64,000 nt of DNA from Dryocosmus kuriphilus (taxonomy: Eukaryota > Arthropoda > Insecta > Hymenoptera > Cynipidae), in contig CM076189.1 in NCBI GenBank assembly GCA_038277395.1, forward strand, positions 214,870,011 through 214,934,010. The letters are read 5' to 3'. A model generated the notes under the pieces. It worked only from the letters and a program-made list of their open reading frames with translations, did not search any database and had not been told where the DNA came from. Shown here piece after piece: positions 55,595 to 64,000 of this stretch (positions are counted from its first letter, which is position 1; every line of letters begins with the position of its first letter). The translations under genes were made by a program, and so were the position numbers.

Positions 55595-57500
55595 ACTTAT
55601 AAACGTAGATAAACGTCTATCCCTTTCTATCTCCTTGTCAATCACCGTACTCTTTATGTCTTTCAATCCCCACTTCTCTATCTCTTTTTATCTCTTGTCT
55701 ATCTCCGCCTATTCCTTTCTATCTCCGTGTCAATCACCGTTCTCTCCTATCTTTTTCAATACCCACTTCTCTATCTCATTCTATCTCTTGTCTATTTCCG
55801 CTTATCTCTTTCTATCTCCATATCAATCCACATCCAAATCGATCTCTTTGAATCTCGTCTCTTCTTTCTCTTTATATCTTGTGTATCTCCGCCTATCCCT
55901 TTCCATCTCCTTGTCAGTCACCATTCTCTTTTATCTTTTTCAATTCTCACCTCTCTATCCCTTTCTATCTCTCGCCTATTCCTGTCTATCTCTTTCTATC
56001 TCCTTGTCAATCACAATTCCCTCCTATCTCTTTTAATCCCCACTTCTCTATCTCATTCTATCTCTTGTGTATCTCCGCCTGTCTTTTTCTATCTCCATAT
56101 CAATCCACATCCAAACCTATCTCTTTGAATCTCCTCTTTTCTATTTCTTTCTATCTCTTGTCTATCCCTGCCTATCTCTTTCTATCTCCGTGTCAATCAC
56201 CGTTCTCTCCTATCTCTTTCAATACTCACTTCTCTATCTCATTCTATCTCTCGCCTATTCCTGTGTATCCCTTTCTATCTCCTTGTCAATCACCGTACTC
56301 TTTTATGTCTTTCAATCCCCACTTCTCTATCTCTTTCTATCTCTTGCCTATCTCCGCCTATCCCTTTCTATTTCCGTGTCAATCACCGTTCTCTCCTATC
56401 TTTTTCAATACCCACTTCTCTATCTCATTCTATCTCTTGTCTATCTCCGCCTATCTCTTTCTATCTCCATATCAATCCACATCCAAATCGATCTCTTTGA
56501 ATCTCGTCTCTTTTTCTCTTTATATCTTGTGTATCTCCGCCTATCCCTTTCCATCTCCTTGTCAATCACCATTCTCTTTTATCTCTTTCAATCCTCACCT
56601 CTCTATCCCCTTCTATCTTTCGCCTATTCCTGTCTATCTCTTTCTATCTCCTTGTCAATCACAATTCCCTCCTATCTCTTTTAATCCCCACTTCTCTATC
56701 TCATTCTATCTCTTGTCTATCTCCGCCTGTCTTTTTCTATTTCCATATCAATCCACATCCAAACCTATCTCTTTGAATCTCCTCTTTTCTATTTCTTTCT
56801 ATCTCTTGTCTATCCCCGCCTATCTCCTTCTATATCCGTGTCAATCACCGTTCTCTCCTATCTCTTTCAATCCCCACTTCTCTATCTCATTCTATCTCTT
56901 GTCTATCTCCGCTTATCTCTTTCTATCTCCATATTAATCACCGTTCTTTCCTATCCTTTCAATTCCCACTTCTCTATCTCTTTCTATCTCTCGCCTATTC
57001 CTGTCTATCCCTTTCTATCTCCTTGTCAATCACCGTACTCTTTTATGTCTTTCAATACCCACTTCTCTATCTCTTTCTGTTTCTCGCCTATTCCTGTCCA
57101 TCCCTTTCTTTCTCCTTGTCAATCACCATTCTCTTTTATCTCTTTCAATCCGCACTTATATATCTCTTTCTATCTCTGGTCTATCTCCGCCTATTCCTTC
57201 TATCTCCGTATCAATCACCGTTCTCTCCTATCCCTTTTAATCCTCACTTCTCTATCTCATTCTATCTCTTGTCTATCTCCGCCTATCTCTTTCTATCTCT
57301 GCGTCAATCACCGTTCTCTTTTATCTCTTTCAATCCTCACTTCTCTATCCCTTTCCATCTCTCGCCTATTCCCATCTATCTCTTTCTATCTCCTTGTCAG
57401 TCACAATTTCCTCCTATCTCTTTTAATCCCGACTTCTTTATTCCTTCCTATCTTTCGCCTATTCTAGTCTATCCCTTTCTGTCACCTTTTAAATCCAAAT
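55595..57500. repeat. Pyrimidine-rich minisatellite, ~93 bp units with ~647 bp higher-order period
   Basis: The word CAATCAC(C/A)(G/A)TTCTCT recurs at about 91-95 bp spacing (for example 55640, 55734, 56193, 56287, 56382, 56842, 56936, 57028, 57119, 57210, 57305, 57398). A variant unit with ATATCAATCCACATCCAAA at about 55827, 56097, 56468 and 56747 shows that blocks repeat every ~641-650 bp, about seven units. Each unit is filled with TCTATCTCTTTCTATCTC. Because the unit is near a multiple of three, all three forward frames stay open for long stretches (up to 352 codons). The repetitive Ser/Leu/Tyr/Phe products are very unlikely to be real proteins. Confidence 0.9.
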
Positions 57501-58003
57501 TCGGCTTATCCATTTGAGACTATAGTTCTAGAAGAATATTATTAGCATAAGATATTAGATACTATAAGATATAGATATAAGATATAAAGATATTATATTA
57601 TATTTAAGATATTGAATGATGATATTATATTTAAGATATAATTTAGATATAAATTACTAATTTTTTAATATAAAAATATTATTCAGTCATTTCTTTATTA
57701 TTTACGATTTATATATTATTGACTATTTTTTACTTATTTATTTATTTATTTATTTACCTTCGACTGGAGTTTCTAGACAGGCCAAAAGACTGCTCTTTAA
57801 AACTAGCTCTAGATTAGCTCGTCTAGATAGACTAGCGTTTAAATATACAAAAACTTTTCACTTCTACTTAGTGCCACCGATAATTTTCTACACGGGGATT
57901 GACAAAGAGATAGAAAGTGTTAGACATGCATAAGAAAAGAATAAACTTCGATAGAGATGAGTATCAGTTAAATGATACGCATTTTTATCGCAGATTTTCC
58001 AGT
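57501..58003. other. AT-rich, (TATT)n and (GATATAA)n simple repeats
   Basis: AGATATTATATT-type repeats occupy 57540-57660 and a (TTTA)n run 57733-57758. No gene. Confidence 0.6.
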
Positions 58004-58086
58004 GTCCTCCGTTAGCTCAGTCGACTAATTGTTCGTCAGTAAACTTCTTACGTGCATGTTTAGGGTTCGTGTCTTCGTACTTGCGG
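58004..58086 (+). pseudogene. tRNA-like sequence (boxes A and B)
   Basis: GTTAGCTCAGTCGAC (58011-58025) fits a tRNA box A/D-arm and GGGTTCGTGTC (58063-58073) a degenerate box B, 40 bases apart, followed by TTGCGGATTTTTC with a T run. The T stem and acceptor do not pair well, so it is a tRNA pseudogene or SINE head rather than a working tRNA. Confidence 0.4.
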
Positions 58087-58239
58087 ATTTTTCTGCACTA
58101 TATATGCATTAGAGATAAGGTTAGAATATTATGTGTGAGCAAAGTAATGTATTTACAAAATTATTAGGTGTGTTTAAAATATAAAAATTAATAAGTTGAA
58201 AACTCAGGATAGACAAAGGGATAAAAAGAGATTCAAATT

Positions 58240-58545
58240 TTTTGACAAAAGATAGACATAGAGATAGAAAGAGATAGAAAGAGATACAAATTTTATCGTG
58301 GAGATAGAGTCAAGGATAGAGAGAGATAAAAATTTAAAGAAAGAAATATAGGCTTAGGAATAGAAAGAGATAGATATTACCAGATACAGGGATAGACTGA
58401 GGGATAGGAAGAGATAGATGTTACCAGACACAGGGATAGACTGAGGGATAGGAAGAGATAGATAATAGGGGATAGAAAGCGATAGAGTTTTGGGGATGCA
58501 AAATGGATACTTGGAAGAGATAGAAAACTTCTATCTCCAAATTTC
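58240..58545. repeat. Purine-rich GATAGAAAGAGATAGA array
   Basis: Repeats of GATAGAAAGAGATAGA and a ~48 bp tandem (CAGGGATAGACTGAGGGATA, at about 58386 and 58433). It is the reverse complement in composition of the 55.6-57.5 kb minisatellite, so the two form a diverged inverted pair. The last bases (CTATCTCCAAATTTCTATCTC) switch strand again. Confidence 0.8.
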
Positions 58546-59259
58546 TATCTCTTTACTTCAGCAGGGATGGTACACAATATACTTTATGTAACAAGAGCAT
58601 GATTTATAAGTTTTGTGCCCCCAACTGTCATGTATCGCAGGAGAGGACTGACGCGGCTCCAACAGAAGGAATTGAATAAGTATTGTAAAAATAATGCTAA
58701 AAAGCAAAGACTATTTTCTGGTCTTATCGGTCTATTCAAACAAAGCAACTTGAAATCTGTTGTTCATAGTTTAATACATCATTATCGACGTTAGAACATA
58801 TTAGTTGATATAAATATAAGTAACATTTTTAAAAAATTTCTACAACAATATTATTAGTTCGAAGAATATTGCCAGTCATATTTAAAATGTCATACAATTA
58901 TCATTTTTAGTCAGCCAACTTATTATTAAAAGTTAATTTTTCAGATCGTAGAAATCCATGTGTTAAGTAACAACAAATTACCAATTACTTTAAGTTTCAA
59001 AAAAATTAGAGAGACTTAAAAATTATGCGAAAGAAAACTACATTTTTAATAAAAAACAAAAAATAAATAAATGATGATTTCTGAGACGATAAAAAACAGA
59101 ACCTAAGAAAAGAACTTGAAGTTTCTTCCTTTGACAACTGTTTACAAGTACATTGAAAAAAAAAAGATTGGACCATAACTAATCACAAATGAAGAAAGCG
59201 CGCCAAAGCATAAGCGATTTAAACACAATTACTGTAGTCATGAATGACAAAAAATTAGA
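58546..59259. other. Unassigned AT-rich stretch
   Basis: No gene, repeat or motif can be supported. Confidence 0.4.
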
Positions 59260-59775
59260 CTATTTTAAAATACTTTGATAGATTTTTAAAATATTTATAA
59301 TTTCAATCTGTAAATTGATAGAAATGTTATGATATTTATTTATAAAAATAAATTCGAAGATACGTCGTTTAAAAACGTTATTTTTTTTAGCTAGTATAAT
59401 AATATTTTTAAACTCAAAATCAAATATATGATTGAAATTCAAAGTGTGTTGTGTCAAACCAGTATTTTGATTTCCAATTCGGCAATCTTTTGTGCTCAGC
59501 GATTCTATTCTCGTCTTTAATCTCCTGGCAGTTTCTCCAAAATAATATTTATCACATCCTTTACAGTTAATATGATAAATAACTCCAGATAAATTTTCGA
59601 GGCTATCAAAATCATTTTTTTTTTTATTAATTAAATATTTTTCTAGTCAAGTTTCGTTTTTAAAATAAACATCCATGTTAAATTTTCTTAAAGAGCCTCT
59701 TAACCGTTCTGAAAGACCCTCGATATACGGAAGAGTAACTTTTAAGTTTGTATTAATGTGAGCTTTAGCCCATTT
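59260..59775 (-). pseudogene. Penelope-like GIY-YIG endonuclease relic
   Basis: On the minus strand, from about 59775: LKVTLPYIEGLSERLRGSL then NMDVYFKNET, a stop, then ENLSGVIYHINCKGCDKYYF followed by GETARRLKTRI. The GVIY...CDKYYFGET-R block is the GIY-YIG signature in its Penelope form, and LPYIEGLSERLR is the segment usually found just before it. The frame continues as an open stretch at 59260-59457 (TQHTLNFNHIFDF). The reverse transcriptase is not found downstream in this window, so only the 3' coding end remains. It differs from the 34 kb element, so two Penelope lineages are represented. Confidence 0.75.
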
Positions 59776-62051
59776 GTTTTTCTTACTTGTGCTATTATAA
59801 ATTTCATGAATTTCTTCTTTTTTAATTTCATTTATCTTATTTTATTTTTATTTAGTCATTTATTTTACAATACAATTTTTGCGGTCAAAGAAAGTAATAA
59901 TTTGATTTTTTATTCAGTTTATATTGAATCTAAAAAGGAATTGAATGAGGTTAATTAAAATAGTAATAATAAAGTTACTGATAGTTACCATAAATGACCG
60001 ATAAATTTCCATAAATTACCGAAAATCTTCAAAATTTTCCAAATTCTCCAAACATTTCAAAAAATTTACAAAATTGTCTAAAAATTACAAAAAAATTTTT
60101 TAAATTCCCAAAAATTTTCAAATCGCAAAAAGCTACTTTAGCGACTGAATACAGGCACGAAAAACGCGTAAATTATGATTGCATTACATAAAATTAATTA
60201 ATTTATACTTGATAAACATGAAAATTTCACTTTATTTATTAGAAAAATACTCGATACCATCGCATGTTTTTCTAATTCCATATTTATGGTACACGGAAAA
60301 AATGTATAGCTGAACTAACGATATTTGTTCTTGATTTGTCCACAAATATCGCTGAAAATGAACCAGCGATATTGGAAAAATCTCAAAAATAGGGATTTTA
60401 ATTATAATTTATTTTGACTATTATTATTAATGTATTAGATTTTTAAATCGTTAAAACAAAGATATTATATAGATGAAGTCAAAATGTTGAAAGTTTGAAT
60501 ATAGCGCTAATTAAATAAGAATAATTTTAAAAGAGGTTTGAAATTTATAATTGACTTCCCGGTTTACATTAAAATTATAAAGATTTTAAAAAGTTTAATA
60601 GAAATAAAAATAAATGGATAAATAGCAGAACTTGTTCTTGAATTTTTCTATTTGTTTAACAACTTGGATTCGAACTTTTACCATTTCTCCGTATTTCTTA
60701 CTAACCAAAAAATTCCACGTGATGTTTAAATTTTGTGAGACATTTGGAACTCACGAAGTCACATTCCTCACATGGCTAATTCAAAGATATGAAAATCCAT
60801 GAGTCGGGTAAACAGTTGGCTCTTTCAAAAACAAAAATTAGCTTTCTCAAATATGTTACGTCACGAATTAATCGGGACGGTGCATAAGATGAGAAATGAT
60901 TGATTATTATTTCCCTAATCAAATATAAACGTAAAAATTCCTGATCCCTCGAGCGGCTAAGAGATCAGGAGACGTGGGACGTGCCAGGTCCAAAGAGTAA
61001 ACTCACCTTGCTTTTATTTATATTTGAATAATTGTTCATAGTATTATGAAAAGGATCAGGAGTTAGGGTTTGAGCAAAACAAAAATGATTGTGTTGAAAC
61101 AAGGATTTAACTTTTACATAACCCAATATATTTTTGGTACTTACAATGTGTTATGATGCTAATGATCTTTTTTCTTTCTATGTGGCCATCGAATTACATG
61201 CCTGATAACGGGAGATAAAATTTGAACAGTTTTACAAAATAGTTTAATGTTTGAGAGCAAATCCGTATCTCTGATCTAAATTGAGTTTGACAGGAATTTA
61301 CACGGTTATTCGAGAAGCGCGTTTTCAGACCCAAAGGTCTGCGAATGCCGAAAGGTTGAACCTTCAAAAGAAACTAGGACTGCTCCCAAAAAGTAGGAGA
61401 GAAGTTATCGGTTGAACTTTGGAAAAGAGACTGCTCGAAAAGCCGAGAAAATTCGCAGAGGACCCCCAGGACAGCGGAGTGACCTCAACCCTACTCTTGC
61501 GAAACTGGCCCAACAGGGTGGAGACAATTAGGTGGTAGTGGAAGGATAGCGATAAGAAGGGAGAAAAGCTCAAGTATGGAGAAATTTTCGAAAGAAAGAG
61601 TTTCTACGTAGAAACTCATATTTAGCGTTTATTGCTTTATTTGTCTGTGAGGGTCGGGGCAACTGCGATCTTATTACTTCCATAAACTTCGATTTTGGGT
61701 AAGCTTGGAATTATCTTATGATTGCCGTTATAAAGCGCTTTAGCTTCAGGAATTCGTCTTACGTTTTCCGCCCTCACATTTTCAAGTAAGATGATTTCGA
61801 AAACAGCAATATTTCAAGTATTTTGAAATTTCGACCTGGGTACTATTGAAGGATGGTAGCAGATGGAAAGGACGATTAGAGGGAAAACCAGCCGTTAGCA
61901 AAGAATGTCCTCAACTATCCCAGGACTACTCTGAGAACGCTCTCGAATACCGGTAGGCAAACAAAATTAAGTGAGATAACTAAGTGTAAGATCCATTGAT
62001 TTACGGATGTGCCAAGAAAAAGGAAGCAAGTAAAAGATACTTATACTAGGG

Positions 62052-62052
<1 letters not shown>
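59776..62052. other. Unassigned; simple AT/pyrimidine repeats and a balanced stretch
   Basis: 60010-60130 has AAATTTTCCAAA-type degenerate simple repeats. 61300-61640 is purine-rich and less AT-rich, with a reverse ORF of 69 codons (Ser/Phe-rich) that is not convincing; 61840-61960 is similar in character and may belong to the same element. No family recognised. Confidence 0.35.

Positions 62053-62053
<1 letters not shown>

Positions 62054-62084
<31 letters not shown>
62054..62084. repeat. (CA)n microsatellite
   Basis: An uninterrupted ACAC run of about 31 bases. Confidence 0.95.
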
Positions 62085-62085
<1 letters not shown>

Positions 62086-62089
62086 CCAT

Positions 62090-64000
62090 GCTTAAAACTA
62101 CTTAATTAATAGCAGGAAGAAAGTGTGAGTTCGAGATATTATTCCGGGACATCACAAATATATTTTAGTTTCGCTGATTTGATTTTTCAGTATTTTTTTA
62201 TGTGAACTATAAATTGTTGTCCCTGCACGGATTCCCCAACCTTTGACTAAAATCCGACCATTATTCAAAGAAATCCTACGTGGAAAAATTGTCCGAAAAA
62301 TCTTTCTCAGTGCGTCGACATGACTTCTTTTAGAACTGGCGAAAGAAATTTGGTCGGCATGAAGCATCGTAATTTTGTCATATGCAGTTCTTCCCGTCCA
62401 AGAAATATAATGTGATTATCCATCGCTCCTCGTGACATAAGGGAACCGTATAATTTTCCTTAATCATCGGTAGAAAGCTGAAGGCTCCATCTACGCTTGG
62501 ACTTATAATCACTGGCCGCGATCCTCTGTTTCGATCCACCGACCGATTATTATTGTTGATATTCTCTTCGGTGACGAGAAAGTGTTTCGGGCATATATTA
62601 AAAGTGCATGTTCGCGCATCATCACGTTCACATGTGTACTTGTGTACTCTATATGCATATACAGGCTTTATGTACTCGGTGGTTCAGCTACGTTACTGGC
62701 ATAATATGAGAAACGGTACCTACATTTCGATGCCGCGAGCTGTCGCGCGTAAAACAATATGTCTTATTAAGCTGCTTTCACGCAGCCATTGCGTCATTCT
62801 TAAGTGGATGATCGAGTAGGAAATATGATGACCGAAAGCATCATCGCACGATTATCCTTAATCTCGATCGTGAGGCTATATTTTAAATTTAATCGCAGTC
62901 ATGAACGCGAGGCTAAGGTCATTGTTAAGTGATCAATGAACCGTTTTCTTTCGATTATTGTAATTTATATTCAATCTTGACCCTTTTCTGACAGGTGTCC
63001 AAGTTCAATAGGATCAATACAACACCAGAGTTGCCTCTTAATCATATCAAGTATAGTATTACATTTATGTGTAAACGTGAAATGTTTGGCAGCTGTAGCC
63101 AATTTAAAATTGTATGGAAGATACTAGTACTTTATCAGTCCAGTAGTCAAAATTTCTATAAATTTTAGACATGATTTGATGGTGAAAAGCTGAATTAACG
63201 GAGGTAATTTACGGACGTTTATTACACGGTTGAACAAAATTTTACCACCTGAGTCAGCCATATCTTTTCTTGTACATTTTCTGGCGCTGAATGCAAATCC
63301 AGTCACAGAATTGTCGTCAGGATTTCGAGATATCCTAATCCTATCGTCTATTACTACTCTTTCCCTTAAAAATCCATCTTCGATTTATCGGATTCGAGTT
63401 TTCTTTCTTGAGATATACATAGGTATACATAGATATACATATATCATTAGGCATCATAGCCTAATGTCCTGTTTTCAACTTTTTTAAACAAACTTTTCTA
63501 ATATTTCCTGATAATCTTGTAAAACCGCTTGAAAATTGTTACTTGGAGACTTTCGGGGTTGATGATCACAAATCTGCAGTCAGAATTCTCAAATTCAAGA
63601 TGTCGGATCCAATATGACGGCGATGCTACCCATAATCTGTCCCTAGGATTTATAAATCATGTTCGGGATGCTTTATTAGCGTGAGTCCCCTTGTCTCTTA
63701 CAAATCGGGGTGCTTTATTAGCATGAGCTAAAACGAGTAGGTTTTTCTCGGAAGTTAATAATGCCAGTCTTCCCGAGCGCGGCGCTAATGTTTCATGTGT
63801 AGTAATATTTTCCAATCACAAGCCTGTTATCCATACAATTTTCTACACGCGCGACACATGCGCTATTTACAGGAAGTAACTTAACCATTAACTTCCGAGA
63901 AAAATTTGCTTATTTTCGGTTACACTAGTTTGGTCGCCTGTGTCTATTCTCCATGGAAACAGCCTATACTGCTACTGCAGCGCATGTAAGTACTCACCCC
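62090..64000. other. Probably host sequence; no gene assigned; small hairpins
   Basis: Composition is more balanced than elsewhere (especially 62400-62800). Short ORFs of 60-88 codons have no recognisable domain. A perfect 8 bp stem CATTAGGC...GCCTAATG lies at 63445-63466. TGCTTTATTAGCRTGAG occurs twice (about 63670 and 63710). TTCTCGGAAGTTAA at about 63746 is inverted as TTAACTTCCGAGAA at about 63889. Confidence 0.35.

Noticed and set aside
55635..57517. Overlapping ORFs of up to 352 codons in three forward frames
   Set aside because: All frames are open because the minisatellite unit is near a multiple of three and lacks stop words; the products are low-complexity repeats.

Overview
This is a eukaryotic, strongly AT-rich and extremely repeat-dense window. 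The mix of element families (Penelope-like retroelements with GIY-YIG ends, a mariner with TA target sites, hAT, pogo-like and Crypton-like relics, 5S-derived sequence) and an intronless leucine-rich-repeat gene with a TATA/Inr promoter suggest an arthropod, most likely an insect. The order cannot be fixed from the sequence alone. No bacterial operons, CRISPR arrays or intact rRNA/tRNA genes are present.

Layout. 0-5.4 kb: foldback (inverted-repeat) elements with long G/C tracts, interrupted by a ~300 bp insertion that carries a hammerhead-like motif; a degenerate exon-like ORF lies at 0.64-1.17 kb. 5.4-12.4 kb: a nest of elements. A ~1.5 kb family (here E1) occurs in several copies. One copy holds a 647 bp terminal-inverted-repeat element, and another holds a ~1.1 kb element (here A) with GC-rich hairpins; the latter E1 copy sits between inverted arms that contain 5S rRNA-like sequence. 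12.5-15.4 kb: two further foldbacks. 17.13-26.50 kb: one ~9.4 kb TIR element with an exact 10 bp target duplication, containing a foldback built of CTATCCGG motifs, a 5.4 kb hAT transposon with a near-intact but frameshifted transposase, and another copy of element A. 28.2-31.7 kb: a foldback with a central tandem repeat, then a TTAA-flanked element. 33.2-36.9 kb: a Penelope-like element with ~730 bp inverted arms, hammerhead-like motifs in both arms and an exact 15 bp target duplication. 38.7-45.4 kb: small MITEs, a deleted mariner, a pogo-like MITE and a broken Crypton-type tyrosine recombinase. 49.0-50.7 kb: the one convincing intact gene, a secreted protein with about 15 leucine-rich repeats. 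53.1-54.3 kb: a third copy of element A. 55.6-57.5 kb: a pyrimidine-rich minisatellite with ~93 bp units in a ~647 bp higher-order arrangement. 59.2-59.8 kb: the GIY-YIG end of a second Penelope-like element. 60-64 kb: mostly unassigned sequence.

The genes do not form a pathway; apart from the LRR gene the window records repeated transposon nesting. Related copies inside the window act as empty sites, so several insertion boundaries can be read directly. The most notable signals are (i) hammerhead-like motifs in the Penelope arms and in a separate ~300 bp insertion, (ii) the recurring GC-hairpin / ~155 bp-unit element A, (iii) the 9.4 kb nested TIR element with its 10 bp duplication, (iv) 5S-derived sequence inside foldback arms, and (v) the higher-order minisatellite whose unit length is a multiple of three.
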